Origin: Sphingomonas hengshuiensis
GTDB lineage: Bacteria; Pseudomonadota; Alphaproteobacteria; Sphingomonadales; Sphingomonadaceae
DNA length: 64,000 nucleotides
Reading direction: 5' to 3'
Assembly: GCF_000935025.1 (NCBI RefSeq)
Contig: NZ_CP010836.1
Coordinates: 1,922,001 to 1,986,000 of the forward strand
Shown: piece after piece, positions 35,569 through 45,671 of the stretch
Layout: each line of letters begins with the position of its first letter
Position numbering within the stretch: position 1 is the stretch's first letter
The notes under the pieces: generated by a model
Told to the model about the DNA's origin: nothing
Database searches by the model: none
Seen by the model: the letters and a program-made list of their open reading frames with translations, nothing else
Translations under genes and position numbers: made by a program

Positions 35569-36075
35569 ATGACTCGCTTCACCGTCAACAACCAGCCGGT
35601 CGAGTACAGGATGGACCCGCGCACGCCGCTGCTCTGGGCGCTGCGCGATGCGTCGAACCTGACGGGCACCAAATATGGCTGCGGCACCGGCGATTGCGGC
35701 GCGTGCGCGGTCGATGTCGACGGCACGCTGCGGCTGGCGTGCCAGGAGACGATCGGCGCGCTCGAAGGCAATTTCGTCACCACGATCGAGGGGCTGTCAA
35801 AGGATCGCAGCCATCCGGTGCAACAGGCGCTGATCGCCGCCAATGTTCCGCAATGCGGCTATTGCATCCCCGGAATCGTGATGGCCGCGTCGATATTGTT
35901 GCGAAACAATCGCAACCCGTCCGAAGAAGATATCAAGGCGGGCATCCCCAATATCTGTCGCTGCGGCATTTATCCGCGGCTCATCGGCGCAATAACCGAT
36001 GCCGCGCGGATCGCGCGCGGGGATGCTCCGGTCAGTCTCGACGCGCCGAGCCAAGTCGTCGAGCCGAGCGATTGA
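35569..36075 (+). CDS. Orphan 2Fe-2S subunit of xanthine-oxidase-type enzyme
   Basis: A 168-residue protein like IorA/CoxS. The plant-type 2Fe-2S cluster uses GCGTGDCGACAVDVDG and LACQE; the second cluster uses QCGYCIPGIVM and ICRCGIYPRL. Such subunits pass electrons from a molybdenum-cytosine-dinucleotide hydroxylase. The expected large catalytic subunit is not next to it on either side, so it must pair with a distant gene or act in another way. The C-terminal tail (after about 145) is short and polar. Confidence 0.88.
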   Translation: MTRFTVNNQPVEYRMDPRTPLLWALRDASNLTGTKYGCGTGDCGACAVDVDGTLRLACQETIGALEGNFVTTIEGLSKDRSHPVQQALIAANVPQCGYCIPGIVMAASILLRNNRNPSEEDIKAGIPNICRCGIYPRLIGAITDAARIARGDAPVSLDAPSQVVEPSD

Positions 36076-36184
36076 TCCTTTTCTTTCAATCGGCTTTCAC
36101 CGCAATTCAGCAACCGCTCATCCGGCGGGGCCTAATCGGAATGCAGGTGGCCCGGCCATTGCCGGTCCCGCGGAGACGCATCAG

Positions 36185-37063
36185 ATGAAGAAAGCATTGC
36201 TCGCGGCGATCATCGCCGCAACGGCCCTGGTCCCGCCTGCACTGGCGCAGGATCGCGGCGAGCGTGGGCGCGGCAACCGCGCCGACTCCGGTGCGTCGAG
36301 CGGCCAGCAGTCGCGCCCCGATCGCGGCCAGTGGCGCCAGAGCGCGCCGCAGCGCGACCGCGCCCCGCAACCGCAGCGCCAGTGGAACGGTGGCGATCGC
36401 GGCCCGCAGCGCCAGCCCCAGGCCCAGCCGCAGCAACAGCCCCAGGCGGCGCCGCAACAGCGCCAGTGGAACGGTGGCGACCGCGCCGCGCGCCCGGATC
36501 GCGGTGCGCGCCCTGACCGCGGCCAGTGGAATGGCGGCGATCGTGGGCGTCCGGACGGCGGCCAGTTCAACGGCGGCAATCGCGGCCCGCGCCCCGATGG
36601 CCAGTGGAACGGCAACCGCGACGGGCGCGGCGATCGCAACCAGTGGAATGGCGGCAATCGCGGCCAATATGATCGCGGCAATCCCGGCTGGAACGGCGGG
36701 CGCGGCCAATATGACCGCAACAACCGCAGCTGGAACGATCGCAACGGCGGCCGCTGGAACAACAGCTGGCGCAACGACCGCCGCTATGACTGGCGCGGCT
36801 ATCGCACCAGCAACCGCAGCCTCTATCGCCTGCCGCGCTACTATGCCCCCAATGGCTGGGGCTATGGCTATCGCCGCTTCTCGATCGGGTTCACGCTCAA
36901 TTCGATCCTGTTCTCGCAGCAATATTGGATCAACGATCCCTATTATTACCGGCTTCCCGAAGTCGACGGCCCGTATCGCTGGGTGCGCTATTACAATGAC
37001 GCGCTGCTCGTCGATATCTACACCGGCCAGGTGGTCGACACGATCTACGACATCTTCTGGTAA
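36185..37063 (+). CDS. RcnB-like exported protein with Gly/Asn/Arg repeats
   Basis: A 292-residue secreted protein. A signal peptide (KKALLAAIIAATALVPPALA) precedes about 180 residues of low complexity built on QWNGGDRG/NQWNGGNRGQYD units. A conserved RcnB-type domain follows from about 210 (NRSLYRLPRYYAP, QYWINDPYYYRLPEV and VRYYNDALLVDIYTGQVVD). RcnB proteins are periplasmic and linked to metal homeostasis; the repeat region is unusually long. A strong terminator follows. Confidence 0.82.
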   Translation: MKKALLAAIIAATALVPPALAQDRGERGRGNRADSGASSGQQSRPDRGQWRQSAPQRDRAPQPQRQWNGGDRGPQRQPQAQPQQQPQAAPQQRQWNGGDRAARPDRGARPDRGQWNGGDRGRPDGGQFNGGNRGPRPDGQWNGNRDGRGDRNQWNGGNRGQYDRGNPGWNGGRGQYDRNNRSWNDRNGGRWNNSWRNDRRYDWRGYRTSNRSLYRLPRYYAPNGWGYGYRRFSIGFTLNSILFSQQYWINDPYYYRLPEVDGPYRWVRYYNDALLVDIYTGQVVDTIYDIFW

Positions 37064-37094
37064 GCGCACTCGCGCTGTTGCCGGCAAGACCTGG

Positions 37095-37122
37095 GGGCCT
37101 GGCGGAAACGCCGGGCCCTTTT
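37095..37122 (+). terminator. Rho-independent terminator after the RcnB-like gene
   Basis: A 10-bp stem (GGGCCTGGCG with CGCCGGGCCC, one G-T pair) closed by GAAA is followed by TTTT. It separates the RcnB-like gene from the next gene and argues against a start of that gene upstream of 37123. Confidence 0.88.
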
Positions 37123-37168
37123 GCCGTGCCCTCTTGCAATCCGCGCGGCGCCGCGCGAATTCGCTTTC

Positions 37169-37897
37169 GTGAGCAATATCATCATCGGCAAGGTATCGGG
37201 CAGCGCCTCCCCCGCCCGCGCGAAGATCGGTCGCGACGTCGCCGCGCGGCTCGATGCCGACCCCGCGGTCCGCCGCGCCAAGGTCGAGACGGCGCAGATG
37301 TACACCGTCCCCGGCTTTTTCGACGATGCCGAATGCGACATGCTGATCCAGATGATCGACAGCAATTCGCGCCCGTCGACGCTGCTCGCCTCCAGCGAGG
37401 ACCCCGAATACCGCACTTCCCACAGTTCGGACCTGTATCGCTGGGACGAATCGATCTGGGCGATCGACCAGCGCATCGCCGCGTTGCTCGGCATACCCGG
37501 CGACCATGGCGAGACGCTCCAGGGCCAGCGCTATGCCGTGAACCAGCAGTTCCGCGCGCATTGCGACTATTTCCACGAAACCAGCGATTACTGGCCAAAG
37601 ATGCAGGAGACCGGCGGCCAGCGCACCTGGACCGCGATGGCCTATCTCAACGACGTGCCCGAAGGCGGCGCAACCTGGTTCCCCCGCGCCGGCATCCGCT
37701 TCAAGCCGAAGCGTGGGCTGCTCGTCGTGTGGAACAACATGGCGGCGGACGGCGCCCCCAATTACGATACGCTCCACGAAGGGATGCGCGTGCTGGAGGG
37801 CATGAAGTACATCGTAACAAAATGGTTCCGCGAAGAGCCATGGATCCGCGACATCATCCCCACCTACACCTCGCCGGGGATCGAGAACGCGAACTGA
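37169..37897 (+). CDS. Prolyl 4-hydroxylase-like 2OG-Fe(II) oxygenase
   Basis: A 242-residue dioxygenase. Iron ligands are H131 and D133 (RAHCDYFHETS) and H203 (DTLHEGMRV); a basic residue for 2-oxoglutarate follows in KYIVTKWFRE. The start is taken as GTG 37169 because the previous gene's terminator ends at 37122; the ribosome binding site is weak. Bacterial P4H-like proteins hydroxylate proline residues in translation factors or free substrates; the target here is unknown. Confidence 0.85.
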   Translation: MSNIIIGKVSGSASPARAKIGRDVAARLDADPAVRRAKVETAQMYTVPGFFDDAECDMLIQMIDSNSRPSTLLASSEDPEYRTSHSSDLYRWDESIWAIDQRIAALLGIPGDHGETLQGQRYAVNQQFRAHCDYFHETSDYWPKMQETGGQRTWTAMAYLNDVPEGGATWFPRAGIRFKPKRGLLVVWNNMAADGAPNYDTLHEGMRVLEGMKYIVTKWFREEPWIRDIIPTYTSPGIENAN

Positions 37898-37970
37898 GGC
37901 GCCCTGCCCCGCGCACGCTCCACCTACTGAGCGCTTGCGTCGCCGCACCGAACCGGCACAAGCGCCGGCG

Positions 37971-39155
37971 ATGACTCCGCTCCTCCCCGTCGCCGAAGCC
38001 CAGTCGCGGCTGCTCGCGCTCGCCACGCCGTTGCCGCCCGAGGCCACCCCGCTCGCCCGTGCGCTAGGCCATTGGGCGGGACAGCCGGTCACGGCCCGCC
38101 GCACCCAGCCCGACGCCGATCTCTCGGCGATGGACGGCTATGCGATCCGCTTCGCCGACCTGCCCGGCCCCTGGACCGTGATCGGCGAGAGCGCCGCGGG
38201 GCGCCCCTTCGCGGGCACCGCGAGCCCCGGCGAGGCAGTGCGCATCTTCACCGGCGCGATGCTCCCCGCCGGCACCGACACGGTGCTCGTCCAGGAGGAA
38301 GCGCAGCGCGAAGGCACCGCACTGGCGCTTGCCGGCGAGGGGCCGCAATATCTCCGCCGCAATGTCCGCGCGCGCGGGCTCGATTTCCACGAAGGCGATG
38401 TGCTCATCGCGGCAGGCGAGCGCATCACCCCCGCCCGGCTCGCACTCGCCGGGGTGGCGGGGCATGCGACGCTTCCGGTGGCGCGGCGCGTCCGCGTGGC
38501 GGTCGCCGCGACGGGGGACGAACTCGTCCCACCCGGCACGCCGCTATCCCCCGGCCAGTTGCCCGAGACCAACCGGCTGATGCTCATGGCGCAACTCGCC
38601 GATCTGCCGGTCGACCTGATCGACCTCGGCATCCTTCCCGACGACATGGCGACGCTGACCGCAGCTTTCGCAGGCGTCGATGCCGATCTGCTGGTCACCA
38701 GCGGCGGCGCGTCGGTGGGCGATCACGACCTCGTCCGCCCGGCGCTCGCGGCGGCGGGGGCGGCGCTCGATTTCTGGCGCGTCGCGCTGCGCCCCGGCAA
38801 GCCGGTGATGGCGGGCCGGATGCGCAACACCGTGGTGCTCGGGCTGCCCGGCAACCCCGTCTCGGCGTTCGTCACCGCCATGCTCTTCGTCCGCCCGCTG
38901 GTCGCGCGGATGGCCGGAGCCGGCAACCCCCTCCCCGTCCCGCGCCCGATCCTGCTCGGCGCGCCCCTCCCCGCCAACGGCCCCCGCGCCGATTATCTGC
39001 GCGGGGCCATCGTCGACGGGCGGGCCGTCGCACCGCCGCTTCAGGACAGCGCGATGCTGCGCACGCTCGCCGCCGCCGACTGCCTGATCCTCCGCGCGCC
39101 GGGCGCGCCGGCGGCAAATCCGGGCGACTCGGTGGAAATCCTCAGCATCGCTTGA
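37971..39155 (+). CDS. moeA: Molybdopterin molybdenumtransferase
   Basis: A 394-residue MoeA that inserts molybdenum into molybdopterin. It shows LSAMDGYAIRFAD, IFTGAMLPAGTDTVLVQEE, VAVAATGDEL, the catalytic-loop TSGGASVGDHD and GLPGNPVSAFV. The ATG at 37971 begins the domain. It lies just before lexA (15 bases after its stop the LexA promoter begins). Cofactor users in the window include the sulfite-oxidase-like enzyme. Confidence 0.95.
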   Translation: MTPLLPVAEAQSRLLALATPLPPEATPLARALGHWAGQPVTARRTQPDADLSAMDGYAIRFADLPGPWTVIGESAAGRPFAGTASPGEAVRIFTGAMLPAGTDTVLVQEEAQREGTALALAGEGPQYLRRNVRARGLDFHEGDVLIAAGERITPARLALAGVAGHATLPVARRVRVAVAATGDELVPPGTPLSPGQLPETNRLMLMAQLADLPVDLIDLGILPDDMATLTAAFAGVDADLLVTSGGASVGDHDLVRPALAAAGAALDFWRVALRPGKPVMAGRMRNTVVLGLPGNPVSAFVTAMLFVRPLVARMAGAGNPLPVPRPILLGAPLPANGPRADYLRGAIVDGRAVAPPLQDSAMLRTLAAADCLILRAPGAPAANPGDSVEILSIA

Positions 39156-39180
39156 CAAGCGGGAGGAACATTGCATAAAC

Positions 39181-39195
39181 GTTCCCAGTCTGTTC
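39181..39195. promoter_or_regulatory. LexA box (autoregulation)
   Basis: GTTCCCAGTCTGTTC is a perfect match to the alphaproteobacterial SOS box GTTC-N7-GTTC and lies 18 bases before the lexA ATG, with the ribosome binding site GGAGGA between. Confidence 0.92.
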
Positions 39196-39212
39196 TAGAC
39201 GGAGGAACCCCG

Positions 39213-39893
39213 ATGCTCACGCGCAAGCAGCACGAGCTGATCTGCTTCATTTCCGATCGCCTCAATGAAACCGGCGTATCGCCCTCTTTCGAGGAAATGA
39301 AGGAAGCGCTCGACCTGAAATCCAAGTCGGGGGTCCACCGGCTGATCAGCGCGCTCGAGGAACGCGAGTTCATCCGGCGCCTGCCCAACCGCGCTCGCGC
39401 GCTCGAAGTGTTGCGTATGCCCGAACGCGGCGAAACCAGGAAGCCGGCACCGCGGAAAGAGCCTGCGCTACTATCAACTTCATCAACTTCGGCCCCGCCG
39501 CGCGCCGCGAACGACGTCGTCGAGATCCCGCTCCACGGGCGGATCGCCGCGGGTACCCCGATCGAGGCGCTCGAAGGATCGACGATGCTGCCGGTGCCCG
39601 CCGCGCTGCTGGGCGCAGGCGAGCATTATGCGCTCGAAGTCGCGGGCGATTCGATGGTCGAGGCGGGCATATTGGACGGCGATTACGCGCTGATCCGCCG
39701 CACCGAGATTGCGCGCGACGGCGAGATCGTCGTGGCGCTGATCGACGATACCGAAGCGACGCTCAAATATTTCCGCAAGGAAGGCGCGATGGTCCGGCTC
39801 GATCCGGCCAACCGCGCCTATGACGCGCAGCGCTATCGCCCCGATCAGGTGCGGGTGCAGGGCAAGCTGGCGGGGCTGCTCCGCCGCTATTGA
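39213..39893 (+). CDS. lexA: SOS-response repressor LexA
   Basis: A 226-residue repressor-protease. The winged helix-turn-helix covers about 1-65 ([20 protein letters not shown]), a proline-rich linker follows, and the autocleavage domain has the A113-G114 cut site ([10 protein letters not shown]), nucleophile S147 ([11 protein letters not shown]) and general base K185 (ATLKYF). The ATG at 39213 follows GGAGGA. Its SOS box indicates autoregulation. The last seven bases overlap the convergent comEC gene. Confidence 0.97.
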   Translation: MLTRKQHELICFISDRLNETGVSPSFEEMKEALDLKSKSGVHRLISALEEREFIRRLPNRARALEVLRMPERGETRKPAPRKEPALLSTSSTSAPPRAANDVVEIPLHGRIAAGTPIEALEGSTMLPVPAALLGAGEHYALEVAGDSMVEAGILDGDYALIRRTEIARDGEIVVALIDDTEATLKYFRKEGAMVRLDPANRAYDAQRYRPDQVRVQGKLAGLLRRY

Positions 39894-42112
39894 GGCGGGG
39901 CGTCCGGGCGGCGGCGCGTCATCGCTCTGCGGGGCCGATCGTGCCGCGCCGCTCCGGGTGCAGCTTCGAACGGTGGCTGGACCGTCGGCGGGTCGATCCA
40001 CGGATGGTGCCCGCCCGACCGCACCGTAACCACGCGCGGCCCGGCGAAGCTAATCGCGACCCCACCGCTATGCGCCAGCGTGACACGGTCGAGCGCCGTC
40101 CAGCGGGGGTGGCACCCCGGCGGCAAGCGGCGTTCGCTCACGACGAGGTCCGATGCGGCACAGGTCGCGATCATCGCCTTCCACGGCACCAGATAGCCGC
40201 TGCGCGTGGCGGCGACTCGCCACCGCCGCCCGCCGCGGGTCACGTCGATCAGGCACAGATCGGCGCTGCACCGCGCCTCGGGCTGGTCGGCAAGGAGCGC
40301 GAGCGCATCGTCCTCGACCCCGCCATTCTCGCCGAGCATCGCCCGCGTATAGTCCCCGGCCCGATCGCGCAGCAGAGCGAGTCCGCCATTCGCGGTACGG
40401 ATCGCCAGATGCCGCCCGTCGCCGGTGACGAGCAGGTCGGGCGCCGGGGTGAGCAGCGCCCAGCCCGCCCCGATCGCCAGCGGCACCAGCCCGCCGATCC
40501 GCACCCGCGTCCGCCACAGCGCAAGCCACAGCCCACCCGCGACCATCAGCGCATAGGCCCCGCCGGGCATCGCCGGCAGCGCGGCGACCGCGCCGGGCGC
40601 CGATGCCGTGACATGCGCCAGCCCCAGCAACAGGTCGAGCGCCCGCGCCGTCAGCCACCACGCCGGCGCCCCGATCCCGACCAGGTCCAGCGCGAGCGCC
40701 AATGCCTCGAGCGGCATGATCACGAACGTCGTCAGCGGAATCGCGACGATGTTCGCCAGCGCGCCGTACAGCCCCGATTTGTGGAAATGGAACAGCGCGA
40801 TGGGCATCAGCGCCGCCTCGACCGCGACGCCGGTGAGCAGGAGCGAGCAGAGCCCGCGTCCGATCCCGCGCCACCGCGCCTCGTCGCGGGCCAGGAACCA
40901 TGCCCGCACCCGCGGATGCTCGTGGATCGTGACGATTGCAGTGACCGCGGCAAAGCTGAGCTGAAAGCTCGGCCCCGCCAGCGACTCGGGCCAGAGCAGC
41001 AGCACGATCGTCGCCCCGGCCGCGACCAGCCGCAGCGTGAGTGCCTCGCGCCCCAGGCTGAGCGCCAGCAGCACGAGCAGCGCGGCAACGCACGACCGGA
41101 TCGTCGGCACTTCCGCACCGGTGAGCAGCGTATAGCCGATCGCCGCCAGCGCCCCGCCCCCCGCCGCAACGAGCGGAAGCCGCCAGCGCAGTGCCAGCGT
41201 CGGGCTGAGCGAGAGCAGCCGCAGCACCACCAGCATCGCCGCCGCGGTCACGGCGGTGACGTGCAGCCCGCTGACCGACAGCAAATGGCTGAGCCCGGCG
41301 CGTTGCATCGCCTCCGAATCGTCCTGGGTGATCGCGCCACGGTCGCCGGTGGCGAGCGCGCTGGCGATTCCCCCCGCGCTGCCCGCGATCCGCGACTCGA
41401 TATGCGCCGACAGCCGGGCGCGCAGGTCGGCACCCGGCGCAGCGCCGGGGCGCAGCACCTGCACCGGCGCAAAGCCCTTGCCCGTCGCGCCGAGCCCGGC
41501 GAACCACGCCGCGCGCGCAAAATCATAGGCGCCGGGGACCGAGGGCGGCGCGGGCGGCATCAGCCGCGCCCTGAGGCGGACCAGCGCGCCAGTGGCGATG
41601 CCAGCCGGCGCATCGCCCTCCGCCAAATTCACCCGCAGCTTGCGCGGCAGGTCGCTTCGCCCGACCGGCGCCAGCGTCAGCCGCACCATCTCGCGCGCCG
41701 GCAGCGCCTCGACTCGCACCACGGTCCCGTCGAGCGTCACCATTGCGGGCCGCGCCAATACGGGCGCCGCCACGCGCTCCGCCCGCCACCAGATCAGCGC
41801 GCAACCCAGCGCGACCGCCAGCGCCGCCACCGCCAGCACGCGCGGTGCCCGCCCCCGCCCCGCCGTCGCCACGCCGATCAGCGCGAGCGCCGCCGCAGCC
41901 GCGATCAGCGCACTCCATCGCGCCGCATCGGGCAGCCCGAACCACGCCGCGATCCCCAGCCCCAGCATCACCGGCAGCCACAGCACAAGCTGATCGCGTT
42001 CGGCCTCCAGCCAGCATTCGACTGCGTCCGACGCCTGGCGCAATGCCGCCCCCGCCCCCATTTGAAGGGCGGACACCCCCGTGCTAGGGGCCTCGGCGGC
42101 TGAATGGGCCAT
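39887..42112 (-). CDS. comEC: ComEC/Rec2 family DNA-uptake channel protein
   Basis: A large membrane protein of about 741 residues. The N-terminal DUF4131 part is followed by the competence core ([31 protein letters not shown]) with many helices. The C-terminal beta-lactamase-like domain seems shortened and lacks a clear HxHxDH motif. The start is uncertain: ATG 42112 leaves only 28 bases to gltX and has no ribosome binding site; ATG 42061 is the alternative. ComEC imports single-stranded DNA during transformation; no other competence gene is visible here. Confidence 0.85.
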   Translation of the reverse strand: MAHSAAEAPSTGVSALQMGAGAALRQASDAVECWLEAERDQLVLWLPVMLGLGIAAWFGLPDAARWSALIAAAAALALIGVATAGRGRAPRVLAVAALAVALGCALIWWRAERVAAPVLARPAMVTLDGTVVRVEALPAREMVRLTLAPVGRSDLPRKLRVNLAEGDAPAGIATGALVRLRARLMPPAPPSVPGAYDFARAAWFAGLGATGKGFAPVQVLRPGAAPGADLRARLSAHIESRIAGSAGGIASALATGDRGAITQDDSEAMQRAGLSHLLSVSGLHVTAVTAAAMLVVLRLLSLSPTLALRWRLPLVAAGGGALAAIGYTLLTGAEVPTIRSCVAALLVLLALSLGREALTLRLVAAGATIVLLLWPESLAGPSFQLSFAAVTAIVTIHEHPRVRAWFLARDEARWRGIGRGLCSLLLTGVAVEAALMPIALFHFHKSGLYGALANIVAIPLTTFVIMPLEALALALDLVGIGAPAWWLTARALDLLLGLAHVTASAPGAVAALPAMPGGAYALMVAGGLWLALWRTRVRIGGLVPLAIGAGWALLTPAPDLLVTGDGRHLAIRTANGGLALLRDRAGDYTRAMLGENGGVEDDALALLADQPEARCSADLCLIDVTRGGRRWRVAATRSGYLVPWKAMIATCAASDLVVSERRLPPGCHPRWTALDRVTLAHSGGVAISFAGPRVVTVRSGGHHPWIDPPTVQPPFEAAPGAARHDRPRRAMTRRRPDAPPQ

Positions 42113-42140
42113 CGATCTTATTGTCTGGGAGCAAGCGCGG

Positions 42141-43571
42141 TTGAGCGCAACATCTGATACCGGCACCGTAACGGATGTCGTCACGCGCTTCGCGCCTTCG
42201 CCTACCGGCTTCCTGCATATCGGAGGGGCACGGACGGCGCTGTTCAACCTTCTCTATGCGCGGCATCACGGGGGCAAGTTCCTGCTGCGGATCGAGGACA
42301 CCGATCGCGCCCGCTCGACCGAGCCCGCCATCGCCGCGATTCTCGACGGGATGCGCTGGCTGGGGCTCGACTGGGACGGCGAAGAGGTCTTCCAGTTCGC
42401 CCGCGCCGAGCGCCATGCCGAGGTTGCGCACCAGTTGCTGGCCAAGGGCCATGCCTATAAATGCTTCGCCACCGCCGAGGAGCTGGAGGCGATGCGCGCC
42501 GAGCAGCGCGCGAACAAGCTGCCGCTGCGCTATGACGGACGCTGGCGCGACCGGCCGGAGAGCGATGCCCCGGCAGGTGCCCCCTTCGTCATCCGGCTGA
42601 AGGCGCCACGCGAAGGCGCGGTCACGATCGACGATCGCGTCCAGGGCGCAGTGACGGTCAACAACGCCGAGCTGGACGACATGGTCCTGCTCCGCTCGGA
42701 CGGCACGCCCACCTATATGCTCGCGGTCGTCGTCGACGATTATGACATGGGCGTCACCCACGTCATCCGCGGCGACGATCACCTCAACAACGCCTTCCGC
42801 CAGCTCGCGCTGATCCGCGCGATGGATTGGCGCGAGCCGATCTATGCGCATATCCCGCTGATCCACGGATCGGACGGAGCGAAGCTGTCGAAGCGCCACG
42901 GCGCGCTGGGGGTCGACGCCTATCGCGACGATATGGGCATTTTGCCCGAAGCGCTGTCCAATTACCTCCTCCGACTCGGCTGGGGACATGGCGATGATGA
43001 GGTCATCAGCCGCGACCAGGCGATCGAATGGTTCGATCTGGGCGGGGTCGGCAAGTCGCCGTCGCGCTTCGACCTGAAGAAGCTCGAGAACCTCAACGGC
43101 CTCTATATCCGCGCCGCCGACGATGCCCGGCTCGCCGATCTGGTGGCGCCGCGCTTGGGCGTCGCGCTGTCCGAGTCGCAGCACGACCTTCTGCGCCGCA
43201 GCATGGCCTCGCTGAAGCCAAGGGCCGCGAATCTGGGCGAATTGGCCGATGGCGCGGGCTTCCTGTTTCGCAGCCGCCCACTGGAATTGGACGAAGGCGC
43301 GGCGGCTCTGCTAGAGGGCGAGGCGCGGACGTTTCTGGCTCAGTTGCACACCGCGCTTGACGGCGTGGAAGCCTGGGATACGGAGGCGCTCGAAGCGGCG
43401 GTTCGCGCCGTCGCGGAAGATGCGGGGGTCAAGCTCGGCGCCGCTGCGCAACCGTTGCGCGCAGCACTCGTTGGGCGGCGTACCTCGCCTGGTATCTTCG
43501 ACGTCCTGGCATTGCTCGGACGCGAGGAGAGCCTGGCCCGTATCGCAGACCAGATGACCGTTCCCGCCTGA
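42141..43571 (+). CDS. gltX: Glutamyl-tRNA synthetase
   Basis: A 476-residue class I synthetase. The HIGH-like motif is [20 protein letters not shown] and the KMSKS-like motif is [11 protein letters not shown]. The start chosen is TTG 42141 with GGGAG nine bases upstream; no ATG lies between it and the catalytic motif in this frame. It is followed 25 bases later by gltA, so cotranscription is possible. Confidence 0.96.
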   Translation: MSATSDTGTVTDVVTRFAPSPTGFLHIGGARTALFNLLYARHHGGKFLLRIEDTDRARSTEPAIAAILDGMRWLGLDWDGEEVFQFARAERHAEVAHQLLAKGHAYKCFATAEELEAMRAEQRANKLPLRYDGRWRDRPESDAPAGAPFVIRLKAPREGAVTIDDRVQGAVTVNNAELDDMVLLRSDGTPTYMLAVVVDDYDMGVTHVIRGDDHLNNAFRQLALIRAMDWREPIYAHIPLIHGSDGAKLSKRHGALGVDAYRDDMGILPEALSNYLLRLGWGHGDDEVISRDQAIEWFDLGGVGKSPSRFDLKKLENLNGLYIRAADDARLADLVAPRLGVALSESQHDLLRRSMASLKPRAANLGELADGAGFLFRSRPLELDEGAAALLEGEARTFLAQLHTALDGVEAWDTEALEAAVRAVAEDAGVKLGAAAQPLRAALVGRRTSPGIFDVLALLGREESLARIADQMTVPA

Positions 43572-43596
43572 CCGCGGGACTAGCAAGGACGACACT

Positions 43597-44880
43597 ATGA
43601 GCGACACCGCGAAGCTGCAGGTTCCGGGGAAGGACGTCGAATATTCGATCCTGACGGGCAGCACCGGCCCCGATGTCGTCGATATTCGCAAGCTCTATGC
43701 CCAGACGGGCATGTTCACCTACGACCCCGGCTTCACGTCGACGGCATCGTGCGAATCGGGGCTGACGTTCATCGACGGCGATGAGGGCGTATTGCTCCAT
43801 CGCGGCTATCCGATCGGCCAGCTCGCCGAAGAGTCGAGCTTCATGGAAGTCAGCTACCTCCTGCTGAACGGCGAACTGCCGAACCAGGGCGAGCTGAACA
43901 AGTTCACGCATACGATCAGCCGCCACACCATGCTCCATGAGCAGCTGGCGACCTTCTATCGCGGCTTCCGTCGCGACGCGCATCCGATGGCGATCATGTG
44001 CGGCGTGGTCGGCGCGCTGTCGGCTTTCTATCACGATTCGACCGACATCACCGATCCGACCCAGCGCATGATCGCGAGCCACCGGCTGATCGCGAAGATG
44101 CCGACGATCGCGGCGATGGCGTACAAGTACAGCGTCGGCCAGCCGTTCCTCTATCCGCAGAACGATCTGAGCTACACCGGCAATTTCCTGCGCATGACCT
44201 TCGGCGTCCCTGCCGAGCCGTATGAAGTCAATCCGGTGGTGGAGAAGGCGCTCGACCGCATCTTCATCCTCCATGCCGATCACGAGCAGAACGCCTCGAC
44301 CTCGACGGTGCGGCTGGCCGGTTCGTCGGGCGCGAATCCGTTCGCGTGCATCGCGGCCGGCATCGCCTGCCTGTGGGGCCCCGCGCATGGCGGCGCCAAC
44401 GAAGCCGCGCTCAACATGCTCCACGAGATCGGCCGCCCCGAGCGCATTCCCGAGTTCATCGCGCGCGCCAAGGACAAGAACGATCCGTTCCGTCTGATGG
44501 GCTTCGGCCACCGCGTGTACAAGAATTACGATCCCCGCGCGACCGTGATGCAGAAGACCGTGCGCGAAGTGTTCGCTGCGCTGAACGTCAGCAACCCGGT
44601 GTTCGAAGTCGCGCTTCAGCTCGAGGAAATGGCACTCAAGGACGATTATTTCGTCGAGAAGAAGCTGTTCCCGAACGTCGACTTCTATTCGGGCGTGATC
44701 CTGTCGGCGATCGGCTTCCCGACGACGATGTTCACCGCGCTGTTCGCGCTGGCCCGCACCGTCGGCTGGGTCGCGCAGTGGAACGAGATGATCTCGGACC
44801 CCGAGCAGAAGATCGGCCGCCCGCGCCAGCTCTACACCGGCCCGACCGAGCGCGATTACGTGCCGATCACGAGCCGCTGA
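43597..44880 (+). CDS. gltA: Citrate synthase (type II, hexameric)
   Basis: A 427-residue enzyme condensing acetyl-CoA and oxaloacetate. Catalytic histidines are in [19 protein letters not shown] and [13 protein letters not shown] segments, with the aspartate in [14 protein letters not shown] precedes the ATG by nine bases. A stem-loop follows about 20 bases after the stop. Confidence 0.97.
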   Translation: MSDTAKLQVPGKDVEYSILTGSTGPDVVDIRKLYAQTGMFTYDPGFTSTASCESGLTFIDGDEGVLLHRGYPIGQLAEESSFMEVSYLLLNGELPNQGELNKFTHTISRHTMLHEQLATFYRGFRRDAHPMAIMCGVVGALSAFYHDSTDITDPTQRMIASHRLIAKMPTIAAMAYKYSVGQPFLYPQNDLSYTGNFLRMTFGVPAEPYEVNPVVEKALDRIFILHADHEQNASTSTVRLAGSSGANPFACIAAGIACLWGPAHGGANEAALNMLHEIGRPERIPEFIARAKDKNDPFRLMGFGHRVYKNYDPRATVMQKTVREVFAALNVSNPVFEVALQLEEMALKDDYFVEKKLFPNVDFYSGVILSAIGFPTTMFTALFALARTVGWVAQWNEMISDPEQKIGRPRQLYTGPTERDYVPITSR

Positions 44881-44902
44881 ACGCCCTCACCCGCGTAGAG
44901 TC

Positions 44903-44944
44903 CCGCCCCGTCGCCCCTTCAGGGCGGCGGGGCGGAGTTGTTTC
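44903..44944 (+). terminator. Terminator-like stem-loop after gltA
   Basis: CCGCCCCG-T-CGCCC (44903-44916) pairs with GGGCG-G-CGGGGCGG (44922-44935), then AGTTGTTT follows. It is a strong stem with a modest U-rich tail. Confidence 0.7.
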
Positions 44945-45003
44945 GGGGCATTTCTCCGCGACATGTGGTACCCGGCTGTATCGATCCACGAGCGGAGCCC
45001 GCG

Positions 45004-45234
45004 ATGCGCCAGACGATCCTGATCCTTGCCGGCCTGCTAGCGATTCCTTTCGGGGCGCTGTTCGTGCTCCAGGGGCTCGGTATGGTCCGCTGGCCGAGTT
45101 CCAGCTTCATGATCGACAGCCGGACCTGGGTGCTGCGCGGCGCGATCCTCGCCGTGCTGGGCGCGGTGCTGGTCGGCGGCGCGCGCTTGGTGCCGACCCG
45201 CGCCGAACGCAAGCGAAGCCGCCGGCGCGACTAG
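45004..45234 (+). CDS. Small hypothetical membrane protein, 76 aa
   Basis: A 76-residue protein with two membrane helices (about 3-24, TILILAGLLAIPFGALFVL; and 45-62, AILAVLGAVLVGGARLV) and a basic C-terminus (ERKRSRRRD). GGAG lies about ten bases ahead of the ATG. I do not recognise a family. Confidence 0.6.
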   Translation: MRQTILILAGLLAIPFGALFVLQGLGMVRWPSSSFMIDSRTWVLRGAILAVLGAVLVGGARLVPTRAERKRSRRRD

Positions 45235-45332
45235 CCGCGCCTCCTTAACCTCAGCCGACAAGTCGGTTCAGCAAGCGCACCGACGGCCTCTGCTATTCCC
45301 GTCTCCACCATAGACGAGAGAGGGAAGCAGAG

Positions 45333-45629
45333 ATGAAGATCGCCCAGCTTATCGCAGTCGCCGGCCTTGCCTTTGCCGGGATTGCCAGCGCCGCCACCCC
45401 CGCGGCCGCAGCGCCGACCCATGCCGGCGCCAGCACCTTGGTCGCCAGCGTGCAGAGCCACGGCTATCAGCGCGGCGACCGCTATGACCGCCAGCGCTAT
45501 GACCGCCATCGCCGGGGCTGGGATCGTGGCCGCCATCATGCGGGGAACCGGCGCTACAGCCGCTCGCGCAAGGCGTGCTGGAACGAATGGCGCCGCGGCC
45601 ATCGCGTGACGGTCTGCCGCCGCCGCTAG
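45333..45629 (+). CDS. Small exported basic protein, 98 aa
   Basis: A 98-residue protein with a signal peptide (KIAQLIAVAGLAFAGIASAA) and a very basic, tyrosine- and histidine-rich mature part (RGDRYDRQRYDRHRRGW) with two cysteines (KACWNEW, VTVCRRR). AGAGGGAAGCAGAG precedes the ATG. Proteins of this type are common in sphingomonads, and I know of no assigned function. A clear terminator follows. Confidence 0.7.
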   Translation: MKIAQLIAVAGLAFAGIASAATPAAAAPTHAGASTLVASVQSHGYQRGDRYDRQRYDRHRRGWDRGRHHAGNRRYSRSRKACWNEWRRGHRVTVCRRR

Positions 45630-45640
45630 TCTGGCAACCA

Positions 45641-45668
45641 AGGGCGTCCGCGGTGCGGGCGCCCTTTT
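45641..45668 (+). terminator. Rho-independent terminator
   Basis: AGGGCG-T-CCGC pairs with GCGG-G-CGCCCT around GGT and is followed by TTT, 11 bases after the stop of the small basic protein gene. Confidence 0.85.
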
Positions 45669-45671
45669 CGC

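Noticed and set aside
37121..37168. Upstream TTG start for the prolyl-hydroxylase-like gene
   Set aside because: It overlaps the U-run of the preceding terminator and adds residues without domain support; GTG 37169 is more plausible.
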